NCBI GenBank assembly: GCA_019915015.1
Contig: JAHBBC010000002.1
Coordinates: 1,302,001-1,366,000 of the forward strand
DNA: 64,000 nt
Direction of reading: 5' to 3'
DNA from: Auriscalpium vulgare
Lineage: Eukaryota > Basidiomycota > Agaricomycetes > Russulales > Auriscalpiaceae
The notes under the pieces: generated by a model
What the model was told of the DNA's origin: nothing
What the model saw: only the letters and a program-made list of their open reading frames with translations
Databases searched by the model: none
Part shown: positions 1 through 10,832 of the stretch, one piece after another
How positions within the stretch are numbered: the first letter of the stretch is position 1
Layout of the letters: each line of letters begins with the position of its first letter
Translations under genes and position numbers: made by a program

Positions 1-752
1 CCAGACGGGATGGACGGGAGGTGAGAGTCCATATAGCGCCACACCACCGGGTTTAGGTACATCGAACGAAAACCTTAGGCAAGCACCGTCGAAGAATGTT
101 CGAAACATTCGGGGACAGTACTTTGAATGGTACGTCGCCTCGGCTTTGGAGTTGAAGTGGAGTAGCTGAAAATTTCGTTCGGTGTACTTGGCAACGCAGC
201 GCTTTGCTTGAAAGAAGGAGCTGCGCTCTGGATGAAGGCGTCCAATACCAGCCAACGTCCATAGAGGGTATGCGACACATATAGTGTCGGAAGAGATGTA
301 GCTGAGAACGAGTGTGCCCCAAAAATAGGTGAGGGCCCACAAGGGCGTTTGGCGACTGCTAATGACCAGGTCGATCTCTTTTCCATCCGGCCTTTCAAGA
401 TGGATTACTTGGAATAGGCCGCCTGTATTGTCTGCCATGTATTCATCTTCATCGGCGCAAATATTGTGGGTCGAATTCTTATTGCGGTAGCCTTCGGTGA
501 TAGTGAGATGTTCTAACACTGTTTCTGCAGATGTTATCGGACAGAATAGGTCTAAATCTCCGGGCTCCCATGCTGCATCGAGAGCAGAGTTCTTCATAAG
601 GAAATGCAAGACCGTGGACCCGGAGGCCACTGATGCCGTGGTGCGAAGGACCTCACGGAACCGCGCGGGATCATCCACAAATTCCGATAGATAGGCTTCC
701 CAACGACTGAGTAAGACCAATTTTGAGGTACGTCCCCAATATCTACACACGC
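1..752 (-). CDS. NTase-like hypothetical protein, C-terminally cut by window edge
   Basis: One long exon is open on the minus strand from an apparent splice acceptor near 752 to the window edge, so both ends of the gene are missing. The translation has a GDLDLF motif after SALDAAWEP and, about 60 residues on, GKEIDLVIS. That spacing of acidic motifs resembles nucleotidyltransferase-fold proteins common as unnamed families in Agaricomycetes. The following part, with TPLWALTYFWGTLVLSYI and a cysteine/aromatic-rich tail, matches the layout I remember for those unnamed proteins. No catalytic activity can be claimed. No start codon is assigned because upstream exons were not resolved between 752 and 1250. 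Confidence 0.5.
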
Positions 753-1249
753 CCCTGCACGTTAAAAGGCTCTCCAGGGACAAACCTTCAAGTACCAATG
801 GCACAGCGAGTTGAAGAACCATGCAGTGTCTGGTACAAGACATCATTGCTGGCGTCGCCACCGCTTGTAGAAACCAGAAGATATAGCATTGCCTTGCGAC
901 GAAGCTCAGTCATGCATATGTCATTCTCTTTACCAAGCTGCGGCTTACTGACCGGGCTCTCTCCCCCAGGTTGATAATCCACCCCAGAAAGCTTGACAGC
1001 GCAATCTAGATCCAGGAACCATTGGGAACGCCCTGTCTGAAACGTATGACCCATGCTAGGACAGAAAAGGCAATGAATATTTCCAAATAGCGTGAATACA
1101 GATACGGGCGAACGGAAGAGCGAGGGTAAGTCGGTTTGAGTTTGTGCAACGGCGACGTACTCATTAATAGCTGTGAGGATCAATACAGTTGGGTGCGCGC
1201 AGGAATATATTCTAGCCTAGATGTCGGTCCTCGGCTAGAGGTTCGCAAA

Positions 1250-1660
1250 CGTAGAGGTGCATCGCAACATACCGCTATCACGACTTGTGCTAACACGACT
1301 GATAGGCAGATCATTTATCCTGGGGTGGCTATCAGGAGCTGTCACCGATCGGTCACCCGACAAGGCTATTCAGAAATCTTTACGCTGTCGAGAGCGCGGT
1401 TTCACGGTCGACGAAGTCGTGGGCGAGCTGTCGCCGCGTTCAATGACTCATGAGCGTCAATACGGACGAGACTCAGTCTCCAACTCGCGAACATATAGGT
1501 GTGTTGCAGCATTCCGATATCACCAATGCTGTCATCAGAGCAGATAGGCAAAACATTTCTCCTGGGGTAGCTATCAAGAGCCGCCACCGATCGGTCACCA
1601 GACGAGGCCATTCAAAACAATTTCGCACTCGATAGCGTGGTCTCGTGGTCGAAGTCGAGA
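1250..1660. repeat. Direct duplication of about 160 bp
   Basis: The stretches 1250-1420 and 1505-1660 are diverged direct copies. Both contain a conserved core around CACCGATCGGTCACC and a preceding TCCTGGGGT(G/A)GCTATCA(G/A)GAG segment, in the same order and spacing. The spacer of about 85 bp is unrelated. I see no confident gene here. The copies encode similar plus-strand peptides, but these are short and lack supporting context. The stretch 753-1250 holds no gene I can support. Confidence 0.6.
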
Positions 1661-1706
1661 CCTACAATATGTGATGAATTCAGGGTCTACCGTAGGCTGG
1701 CGTAGT

Positions 1707-2099
1707 CTACATCTGTAAGGTAAGGAATCTCTCGAGCTCTCTTTCTCCAAAGACCTGATCAATCTGCGCCTCTCCGGACAGGTACCACCACAGGGTAGAC
1801 GCAAACCTGTCTATGTACAAGCGGCCGTCGTCCCATTCTTCTCTAGTGGCCCATGGCCCGTCCTTCACAACGCTGACGGTCCCAAAAATCTCGCTCTCGT
1901 GCGGTTTCAACACGTCGGACACTATTGATCTCGCCGCATCATCCTCGCCGCCAGAACAAGCCTCCGGTACGCGCAATGCATAGTACCAGCCGTATACGGT
2001 CGGGTCTTTATCATAAACTTTGCGAACATCTTTCAGAGCATCTTTGTCCGCGTGCGTCGTCCGCCTGTCATCTTTCGACGACCCACTAATGAGAAGCAT
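1707..2099 (-). CDS. Hypothetical protein, unrecognised
   Basis: A 130-residue ORF starts at an ATG. It is acidic, with a lysine/aspartate-rich N-terminal half and a tryptophan-rich C-terminal half (GPWATREEWDDG, then TLWWYLSG). There are no membrane segments or motifs I can place. It lies on the same strand as the neighbouring unknown genes and could be an exon of a longer gene. Its composition looks coding, and no competing frame is better. Confidence 0.4.
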   Translation of the reverse strand: MLLISGSSKDDRRTTHADKDALKDVRKVYDKDPTVYGWYYALRVPEACSGGEDDAARSIVSDVLKPHESEIFGTVSVVKDGPWATREEWDDGRLYIDRFASTLWWYLSGEAQIDQVFGERELERFLTLQM

Positions 2100-2396
2100 T
2101 AGGTCTTCTTTGGTTTCGGGCGGCGTTCGGGATGGATGGATGAGGAGAGTCCGGTAGCCAGTCCGCCTCCGCTCAACCTCTCTTGCTAGGATGTCGTTGA
2201 CGCGCTATAAACATCAGGTCGTTGAATGGACAAAGCGATACGGGACGCCTACTTCAATGGCGACATGCCACTGCGGGCACTGCCTCAAGATGCACGCTCT
2301 CACCTCACCAACATCTCGGGATAGATCCCCCGACGCTGCACGCAGTGTCTGACGTTTTAGCTCGTCATCGGTCGGGCGGTACAGAGGCATGGGTGT

Positions 2397-2885
2397 TTAT
2401 ACGACTTCAGGCAAGCGATTATATTCTACATGATCATATTGACAAGCATTTATATAGGACATCAAGTCTCGACCGTAGCCAGGAATCTTGTTAAGCGTAG
2501 GTGAGTGTCGGGGAGGATGACAACACGATGAATAAACATACTCATCAACTGCCCTCCATACAAGACGGGCGTCGCCGGGGCGTAGGTTGACTAAGCGTCC
2601 TCCGAAGACGGCGTGACGGAACACAAGGAGCTCTCCCCGCCAGTGCCTGCCTGGAAGGAAGTGCATGATGGATCTGCTGACTGGATAGACCTCGTTGCAT
2701 GTATAATAGATGACGAATCGACTGGGGAGGCCGGTTGGGCCGGATAAAGTGATATAGCTTCGGGATACGCGCAGAGGCAGCTCAAAGGCGTGTTCAATGA
2801 GCGGGAGACTCATGCCCATGTCGATGTCTTGATGAATAGTAGCGATGGCTTGGACACGCGGGGGTCGGTCGATGCCTATATACAT
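2397..2885 (-). CDS. Hypothetical protein, unrecognised
   Basis: A 162-residue ORF begins with ATG at 2885. A GTATGT splice donor near 2541 suggests the coding exon ends there, after a WRAVDE segment, and that the rest of the ORF is intron. The core contains PGRHWRGELLVFRHA and a RLVNLRPGDA segment, giving the look of a compact beta-rich domain. I do not recognise the family. It shares orientation with the ORFs on either side, in a cluster of lineage-specific genes. Confidence 0.4.
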   Translation of the reverse strand: MYIGIDRPPRVQAIATIHQDIDMGMSLPLIEHAFELPLRVSRSYITLSGPTGLPSRFVIYYTCNEVYPVSRSIMHFLPGRHWRGELLVFRHAVFGGRLVNLRPGDARLVWRAVDEYVYSSCCHPPRHSPTLNKIPGYGRDLMSYINACQYDHVEYNRLPEVV

Positions 2886-3175
2886 AGCCCTTATCTCACA
2901 ACGCTACCAGGAATTAGCATCGCAAATTAGGAAGCCTTCCTTAAACACACCGTGATGGCCATTCTTAGCGGGGGCGGGGAAGAAAGGCGCTCAGCACCTC
3001 ACGGCGCGCGGTAGATTTTAAATGAAACGGAGATACAGGTGGCGCAAACATATTAAGCTATGCCGCCGGCTGCGTTTATCAGTCAGACCGATATCAGGCA
3101 CGCGTTTACTAAACATGGTACAGTAATCCAATCCGTCAGACACCTATCTCGCAGCTATCTCCTGACACAGGAGGC

Positions 3176-4069
3176 CTAATCTACCTCATCGACATCCTGC
3201 TCGTAGTCGACAACTACAGAGCGACGCTCTGTTGCATTCAATATGACCAAATCTGCGATCGGTGGAAGCGATGTGCGTTTAGACGGCCGGAGCTGTCCTA
3301 TGACAGGGCTCGGCGCATGTTTGCCTTGCATCTTGTAGGTTGAGTCTTGCCCAATGACTCGAAGGGGAAATTGGGCACGGGTGTGGCGTACGTCGCTGCG
3401 AATGGACAGGTACCAGAACAGCCAACGGGGAAGTATTATCCCATTACGATCCACCAAGTTCTTCACGACGACGACGGTGTCGTGAAGCTCTTGAACAACG
3501 ACCAACGTATTCGCGGACCAACCGGCATGGGGATTAACATTCACCAACAGGCGACAGACCGATCCGGCTCTAAGGACGAGCTCGATCGGGGGGAGAATGG
3601 ATTGAGTGCGCGCGAGGTCGGGAACGCCAATAAAGGGAGCGTCTATGCTCATGTAGACCCGGGATGGGGATGCTCCAGGCACCTGCATCACGATATCATT
3701 GAGTTGACGGGTAAGGAAACGTCCTGGGGCGGTGGGATCAAAGCTGGATTGAGGATTAACGAGCAACACCTCGAGGCTAAGGGGAAGTAGTCAGTACGGA
3801 GTTTGGAATACAGAAAACGATGGGTACCGTTGTACAGCATCCATTATAGGCTCGAAAGACGTAGCCATGAGGCTGTCGGCGCCGGGGTAGAGGGCAATGA
3901 AGTGTATGAATAAACGAACACAGTGCATGATTTCGGTCAAGCGGGGGTGGTTAACCTCCGCCGCCCAGCGAGAGATAGATTGTAACAGGTTGACAAGCTC
4001 TATGGCCTGGCACAAGTGCCCGGTCATCTCGGCGTATGAGATCTCTGAGTGCACGATGGGCAGCGACAT
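3176..4069 (-). CDS. Protein with a Pif1-helicase-like C-terminal (2B) region and no Walker motifs
   Basis: Exon 1 starts at ATG 4069, preceded by a TATA-like box. It is joined through a GTACCC...TTAG intron to the exon running down to 3176, keeping frame (DAVQR then LEVLLVNP). Exon 2 resembles the end of Pif1-family helicases: a QLNDIVMQ segment, LPPIELVLRAGSVCRLL, then QFPLRV and a KMQG that sits where helicases carry KSQG. Upstream, where the ATPase motifs should be, there is only an unrelated helical stretch, with no GxGKS and no DE box. It may be a degraded Helitron helicase fragment or a new domain combination. DNA-unwinding activity is not expected from what is present. Confidence 0.5.
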
Positions 4070-4106
4070 GTTGATAAGTCTGCTTCTGACAATCCATGCA
4101 TGGTGC

Positions 4107-4115
4107 TTTATATAC
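4107..4115 (-). promoter_or_regulatory. TATA-like box of the Pif1-like gene
   Basis: The reverse strand reads TATATAAAG about 40 bp upstream of the ATG at 4069. It argues for that ATG over the in-frame ATG at 4135, which lies upstream of the box. Confidence 0.4.
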
Positions 4116-4226
4116 AGGACGCTCGCTGTATTCATAAGCAGTGCAGAAATTTACGCCCAGCGTACTAATGTATCTTACAAACGACCTGGAAATACATGAC
4201 GAAGCATCCCCCAATGATGAGGCAGC

Positions 4227-5518
4227 TTACAGGACAGCATCGAAAGCCGAATCGATTCCCTCATCCCGTCCACTCCTGGCCGTTGGAAATCCACTGAGTA
4301 GAAGCGAGACCGCCCGCATGGTGTATACCTGCCGGTACATTTTGTCCGACTTATCGATATACCGAGAGATGTATGTTTCCAGCAGTACGAGATCGCCAGC
4401 CTTGATTTTAGAGGCGTCGAGTGTAGGCATGTCGGAGAGGCGCATATATTTGCTAGTCGCGTCATACACGCGGTCAAAAGGGACGGCCTGAGAAGAAAGT
4501 ATTAGCTAGATGTGCTCCGAAAGAAGCATGCGAACTTACCATCTGAGCGCGCTCTCCCGGGATGCGAGCGGTCTGCCACTTTGACGCTTTGACCTCCGGG
4601 CTGAATTGCTCCAACGCAGCTATAGTCTTCGTGAGTAGGCTGCAGGATCTGAAAAGAAATGCCGGTACCTCGACGTCTTGGATCCAAGAACTTCCTAGCT
4701 ATGGCCTGCACAGCCATTTTTGCGACAGATGTCAATGGGTCGATGGTCAGGGAAACGTTGTCCGCAGGATCCCCGTTCTGCTTAAAAAACCAAAATTTGA
4801 CAACCTCACCCACATGCCAAACAACGACCGGGATGTTGGAACCCGCCCGACACAAGTTATTGGCGTTGGGGCCACCCGATGGTCCCCAAGCTAAGTCTGC
4901 AGGTAATTTAGTGACAGAGTACGTGTTGTCTTTGTCAGAAGAGAAGTTGATGAAGCCCTGCAGACGGCTGATGCGGTCATTCGTCAGTACGACTCAATAT
5001 GTATGGTGAGAGACACTAACCGTCGGAGCGGCTCTGACAGAAGGGGTCTGCGGGGAATATCTTCAAGCTGGATGTCGCTCTGATTCGAGCGCGCAGACGG
5101 AGGAGTGGGAATAGAGGGTCTATCTTCCTGAACATCCGCCACGACAGCAGGCTGCGTTACTCTGCAAATGGTTAGATAAAACGAGCATATAAATCAGGTC
5201 ACTAACTCAGCCGCATGCGCGTCATCCGGTAGAGTAGAGGGCGTGTCCCTTCTGACAGAATCGTAAGGGATCCGAGACGGGACAGGACATGCCTTGTGAC
5301 TTACTCGTCATCGGAATGCTCCTCCAACACATTTTCTACCACCGAGTTGTCGGGGCTGTCGATCAGGAGTCAGCGCGTGTGATTTGAGACGTAGAATTTA
5401 CAAACCTATCATCACCGGCTGCTGTCTCCGTCAGACGGGCCCTAGTTGCGCGGGATCTTTTGTTAGGGCCGGGAGTTTCGTCTCCGGCGTCTTTACGCTT
5501 GGTGCTATTGGCGGCCAT
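4227..5518 (-). CDS. Hypothetical protein, member A of a divergent similar pair
   Basis: The start is ATG 5518, giving a basic N-terminus (KRKDAGDETPGPNKRSRATR, likely nuclear-localisation-like). Acidic linker exons follow. A central domain contains LCRAGSNIPVVVWHVGEVV, and exon LLTKTIAALEQFSPEVKASK splices cleanly to AVPFDRVYDATSKYMRLSD. The C-terminus reads IKAGDLVLLETYISRYID then MRAVSLLLSGF. The KAGD-hydrophobic pattern suggests a small beta-barrel, but this is inference. Its C-terminus has the same plan as the plus-strand gene starting at 5597 (FNKGDFVDIAVTIDIAV then HVMLL). The two genes diverge from a 78-bp gap. Function is unknown. Confidence 0.5.
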
Positions 5519-5596
5519 CGTCAATGAACTGTGTCTATGCGGCTACAGCACTTCGCACTATATACGCGGTGGCAGAGTTTGTCAGCTTTGGAACCA

Positions 5597-6706
5597 ATGA
5601 CCGATGAGCATGAGTCATTGCTGCCCGACGCACAGCTTGGAAATACCATCTTGAAAAAGGCGAGTCATCAAGCAGTGCTGATTGGTAAGACTGATAGGGA
5701 AGGATATAAACCATACCGTTTCAACGCGACCGTACTATATTCGTGATGTCATTCATTCAAGGTTCGTCAGGGTTTATCGCAGAGCCCAGACACGCGCTGA
5801 CGGCCGACTAGATGATAAAGCGCGCCTGGTACGCGACCTATGGCCTGGCGGGATAGGTCGATGGCCGATGGACATCTTAGAGAAAGATGACATGGAGGAA
5901 TGGGAGATTGTGCCGCGCGGACTGGAGGGCATCGCGCTCTGGGGTCAAGTCGCACCTCATATTTCTAGTCGAGATCTATCCCGTCAGCATTTGTTCGTTC
6001 ACATAGACGGCGAAGGTAGCACCCTGGACCCAGACGATAGCAGGGATCTTTATCAAATAACCGTCCGCCTGCAAGGAATATTGGGAGCACATAATCTCGC
6101 AACGCTGGGCAGCTGGGACGGGTAGGTCGTCGTATCGCAGTAATAATTTATGAATACTTACCGTGCGGGTACCCAAGTACTGAAAAAAATGCCTGCAAGG
6201 CTACGCAGTTTGCGATGCTCGAGCCAGGCCCTTTCGGAGAAAACTTCAATTATCAGCGATCATCGCTGAATGAAATACAGAGTTTCATACTTAAGCGACT
6301 GGGTTGTCGCGACGACAGATGTGTTCAGGCGCATTCCCCCGGACCCATATACTGCAGTCGGCGCGTCTTCACCAGGGTGGCAGGCATGGAACCGGCCCCC
6401 GAATCTGTAGTGAACGCGTCAGACGACCCCAAGCGACTTACACCGTCGGTGGCCGCTCGTTGGCGTGTGGTTGATAAGACCGTATTCGGATGCCGGACGT
6501 CCGAGACTGAAGGTCGGGAGTGTGACTCTATCATCTTCAACAAGGGAGACTTCGTGGACATAGCCGTCACAATTGACATCGCGGTTCATCGGGGCAAAAC
6601 TCATGCAGACGCACCTGTGACAAGTATTCATTACGACTTGAAGCATGTCATGCTCCTGCGCACGGCGGAAGAGCTGAAGGCGGTGAGAGAAGCGCCACGT
6701 TGTTAG
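5597..6706 (+). CDS. Hypothetical protein, member B of a divergent similar pair
   Basis: Exon 1 starts at ATG 5597 (MTDEHESLLPDAQLGN) and ends at a GTAAGA donor. A GACTAG acceptor near 5810 restores frame to DDKARLVRDLWPGGIGRWP. The last exon, from about 6208, carries EPGPFGENFNYQRS and ends with FNKGDFVDIAVTIDIAV and a hydrophobic HVMLLRTAEEL. The C-terminal layout parallels the minus-strand gene that starts only 78 bp away, so the two are probably paralogues. Middle exon boundaries between 5990 and 6200 are uncertain. I do not recognise a named family. Confidence 0.5.
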
Positions 6707-7010
6707 GATTCAAAAGCTTACCATTTTCAGACCATCAACGCTACGCTGCCGGAGAGCCCAAACAGGCGCAAGAGGCCGCGAATTATGAACACCGGCATAA
6801 CATTTAAAAGGCTTAAGGAGAGTCTAGAGAGTGAAGAAGAGTCGGCGATTATGAGCGAGCAGTAGACAAAGAGAGTGCTCATACAGAGGCAGTACTTAAT
6901 AGAAATGGCCGCTTGTGCTGAGCATAATCCATCCACGTCGCGCGGTGCGGCTTTGTAGAACAGAATCGTGCATGAAAGGATTTGTGGAGGGCAGTCTAAG
7001 TACTCTCGAG

Positions 7011-7049
7011 GCTTGAAGCCCAGTGAAAAACCGGGCTGGACCGGTATGG
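7011..7049 (+). repeat. Left arm of an inverted repeat (39 bp)
   Basis: It matches the reverse complement of 9272-9310 at 38 of 39 positions and includes AACCGGGCTGGACCGGTATG. The arms face each other across 2.2 kb. Confidence 0.75.
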
Positions 7050-7129
7050 CACGGTATGCGCAGGACGGGGAAATGTGCGTCCAGCTGGAGTGAGGGAAGG
7101 GACCATCTGCCTTCAGCTGCGGAATGCGA

Positions 7130-7480
7130 CCCCGTGACGTAGACACCGCGCGTCGTCGCCGCAAATGTACCGTAGTAGAACCAAACCATCGCCGGCGCCG
7201 CTGCCTTGCTGCAACGGCGCTGGTTTGCCGCTTCGACGCATCGCGTGCATCGTGCTGCCCAAAGCCGCGTCGCCTGCGCCGCCAAAGTCGCGCCGCCTGC
7301 GCTGCCAAATCTGCTCCGCGTCGCAGGTCGCTGCCAAAGCCGCGTCGCCCGCCTGCGCTGCCCCCAAGCCGCGTCGCCGCCGTCTTTCGTCGCTCCGTCT
7401 CGCCTGCGCCAAACCGCTTCGCTCCGTTGCGGCTGTGCTGCCCTCACGCCCGGCGTATCAATATCCCTAGCCGTCTTCAC
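7130..7480. repeat. GC-rich degenerate tandem repeat
   Basis: The stretch is built from variations of a roughly 20-30 bp theme around AAGCCGCGTCGCCTGCGC. It is open in several frames on both strands with Arg/Ala/Pro/Ser-only translations. That is what low-complexity DNA gives, not evidence of a protein. Confidence 0.5.
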
Positions 7481-9271
7481 AGAACACTAGGATGCTTGAG
7501 TATGTACCTCCCAAATAGCGTGACAGTCAGTCATGCTCTCCTTTACCGCACGCTTGCTGATAGTCGTCCCGAACAGATCTGTTGATTCAAGATCTCAACA
7601 AGTCTGAGTCAACAACCACAATACCGCAGAGTGCGTGACACCTCTCCCTCTGGATATTCTGCGCTGCGCTGACCTGTCCCTAGACGCCTCTCCCTCACAT
7701 GCTCATGCGGCTTCCTGCGCAACCTTGTCCCTGAACCGCTGCGCCATCGACCAGCGTCCTCACAGACCCGTACCCTTTACAGCCCCACCGTCGTCCACGC
7801 ACGGCCGTTCCGCCTTGCCACGTCCGGCTGCTCTGCAATGTGGCCGCATTGAACGCACCATCCAGTCTGCGCGCAAACTCGTCCAATACATTGTGCGCTG
7901 TCAACCGGGAGGTTGATGTGAAATGAGATCCTGGTGTGTACCGTAGGAGGTCTGCCGCAAGAGACGTCCAGTAAATAGCTTCCAGGTGCGTCAAAGGTTT
8001 CGAGTTTATCGACGCGTGCTCGCGCTCGCGCGCTCTGTGTCTGTTCCATCTATCACCTCACCTTCTTTCTGCAGCAAATATAACTCTGCACTGCCTTTCG
8101 CGTACATCATAACCTGGTTTAACCAGAGTAGGATTCGTTTCCGGGCTGATTTACTACGGTTTGTAAACCTAGCAGTACTTAGTACCCAATGAGATTGTTT
8201 GGGACGCAACATGCGTGAGATGGATCCTAGCAACAGCACAAGTCCGGCATTTGCGTGCTAAATAACATCCTATATAAGATGTGGGGCTACCCATATTTGT
8301 TTCATGGCTGCGCTGGACCGCAAGCTGAGTGCAAAGAGCGCGCTCACGCGCTCACGTGGCAGCCGCCCGCATTGGAACGAGTCGCGACCGGCTACTACGT
8401 CACTTGCGTCTTGTCGCTTCCCCTCACTCTCCCGCCTCCCACTATCGCTGTTCCCATGCTCTGGACTGCTACTGTCTCGAGCTAGCAGCTATAGACTCAC
8501 AGGCTGTCTCTGGGTGACTCAACTGGAAGGCTAGAGTATGCAGTCTTCCGCTTACGCTTGGGACTTGGAGAGCTCAATTCAGCTCAGGCGACAATGCGAT
8601 ATACTGACTTAGATGCCACGTTACAGTTCGTCGAACACACCAAGGCACCCTCAAGAACGCTGGCCTCAATAACGGCAGGGGTGGAGACCGCTGAGCGGGG
8701 AAGCAAATAGACATGTCGTGCGGAAACTCTCGGTGCGTTATACTAGCTCCTTCTGGCACCCTCAACTGACACAATTGCCGACCGGTTCAGTCAGGATGTC
8801 CGTGCTACAAAAGCAGCTAAGAGGACAGACGGATAGGCTGCAGGGGGAGAACGGTACGTCGTTTACGCTCGACTTCCTGCGGAGCTGAGTAGGACTCTCG
8901 ACTTAGCGAACGGACGGACTGTGAGTGCGGGACGCGAACGCGAGGCAGGTGAGTGAGATGGCTTCATATGGTCCTATCTGCCGTGGTATGCGGATGGCAG
9001 CGGAGGCGGGGCAGCTGGCTGGGAAGGTTGGGAATGGTCCTGTATGCGCCTATCTGGCGTGGTATGCGATGAGCGGGCAAAATTGGTACTAGCATTGGAA
9101 ACATATGTATGCATAAGGCGGCAGAAAAATACAGATGAATACATATCGCGGCATATTGATGCAAAAAGACGAGACAGATGGGGGCAGAAAAAACGTCAAA
9201 AAGTCCGGATTTGTCTGCATACAGCTGCCATGGTCTGCCGGCCCCACGCGGGCAGAAATATGCATACGGGG

Positions 9272-9310
9272 CCATACCGGTCCAGCCCGGTTTTTCACTG
9301 GGCTTGAAGC
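9272..9310 (-). repeat. Right arm of an inverted repeat (39 bp)
   Basis: This is the partner of 7011-7049. It runs directly into a short GCTTGAAGCTTGAAGC tandem motif. Confidence 0.75.
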
Positions 9311-9784
9311 TTGAAGCTTGAGGCCTGGCCGAGGCGATGTCAGAGTTTGTAACCGGCTATGACGTACATAGGGTTTCGTGCACGCGCGCCCAGCAGCCTC
9401 TCATCGCCTCGTCCTCCGCCCAGCACCTTGGTCCCAGGTGCGTTACGCCCGCTCCTTGTTCTGCACGACATCAGCTGCTTGATATGACCGCTAGTACCAA
9501 ATCCGCACACACGGAACACCCGTGCCATGCCTAGTCGCGCTCACGCAATCAAATCCTTCGTGCGTGCGACACTGACCAGAGCCACGGTCTCACCCAACCC
9601 ACCCGCCGCTCAACGGGCATCTAATTGCCGCCTCACCAGGTGTCACGGCGCAGGTGTCAGGGTGAGCACGAGAGCACGAGGAACGGGTGGCACGCAGTGA
9701 GTCTTGGGCAATAGTATTATCTATTGGAGAAGCTAAAAACTCGATAAACCCGTCCCCCATGTACATCCTCACCCGTCATGCGCG

Positions 9785-9868
9785 CGTCCAAGCGCAAGGA
9801 CGCGTCACGCCAAATCGCGCTTCACGCCAAATCGCGCCTCACGCCAACATCGCGCTTCACGCACAAGG
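9785..9868. repeat. Short tandem repeat, about 17-bp unit
   Basis: CACGCCAA(A)TCGCGC(T/C)T is repeated about four times with small variations. No gene overlaps it. Confidence 0.6.
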
Positions 9869-10103
9869 CGTGGTCTGTTTAGTCACCGCAGTGCGTCGTT
9901 GCGCAGATGCAGGGATTCGTCTTGTGGGTGCAAGGCCACGTTGGGGCAAGTATAAACGAGATCAATTCTGACCCGCCCGCGCTGCCTGCCCAGTACGCCT
10001 CCCTCCACGCCGAGTAGCCCGTCGTAAGCGGCTGCACCGGGCCGGGCGCGCTCTTCCTCTCTCAACGCCACCGACGCCCCATTGCCGCAGACGCTGCCCG
10101 CGC

Positions 10104-10832
10104 TTTGCTCCCGTCCCCGTCCCCGTCCTTGTCCTCGCTTCCGCCGTCGAGCGACCCCGCCCCGCCTGGCGAGAGAAGATGGCGGTTGAGTGGGTGTGGT
10201 GGTAGCGGTAGCGGAGGTGGAGGCAGCTCGAGGTACGTATACGCCTATCAGCGCATCTCGCGCTCGTTCTCACAGCGCTATCGTGCAACAGCAATACGGG
10301 TGCCATCGTTGGTGGCGTTGTTGGCGGAATAGCGGCGCTCCTCATCCTCACGATCCTTGCACTCTGGCTCCTCAGGCGCAAACGCCGCTTCCATGGCACC
10401 AAGGAGCGGCCCGCGAACATTCCGCAGGACGACGAGGAAGGTGACGGGCCAGGGCGGCACAACCTCCCGCAATACTACGAGCCTGAGCCCTTCCTTGTCC
10501 CGGATCCGACGCTCGGGACGACAGACGCGGGCTTGACACACGACAGCTCGGGACGTCCTCTGTCTGGCGAGACACAAGGGCTGATGCGTCCAGAAACGCC
10601 GGGGCAGCGTTCGATGACAAGCTTCTCGACAAACACGCGCAAGTCGGGCATGCCCCCGGTGCTGCGGCCGGTCAACGTAATTCAACACGACGATGCCGGG
10701 CCTTCGGCCGAGCCCGCGGGCGAGGCGGAGACGATAGAGCTCCCGCCCGCGTACAACAAGCTGCGCGGTGGCGCGCCACCAACGGAGGAGACGGCGACGG
10801 CGACGGCGCCGGAGACAGAGGTTGAGGCATGA
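10104..10832 (+). CDS. Single-pass membrane protein, N-terminus unresolved
   Basis: An exon ending at 10232 (GTACGT donor) encodes a Gly/Ser-rich linker. It joins the exon 10292-10832 in frame to give SSSNTGAIVGGVVGGIAAL, the start of a single transmembrane helix. LLRRKRR follows as a stop-transfer signal. The cytoplasmic tail of about 150 residues is Pro/Glu/Thr-rich and contains a PPAY motif (ELPPAYNKLRG) of the kind bound by WW-domain ubiquitin ligases. This plan (Ser/Gly-rich outside, one helix, PPxY tail) is common among basidiomycete surface proteins. I could not find a convincing signal-peptide exon upstream, so the gene may be 5' truncated or start further upstream. Confidence 0.55.

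Larger units (their letters stand above)
6707..9960. other. Gene-poor stretch
   Basis: No gene here can be supported. A minus-strand ORF at 6727-7100 has short hydrophobic stretches that could be remnants of a membrane protein, but no start or splice context. The rest holds GC-rich low-complexity DNA, short tandem repeats and an inverted repeat pair, all listed separately. Confidence 0.5.

Noticed and set aside
7124..7585. Overlapping ORFs of 90-190 residues on both strands
   Set aside because: The translations are Arg/Ala/Pro/Ser low-complexity in every frame, as expected from a GC-rich degenerate tandem repeat.
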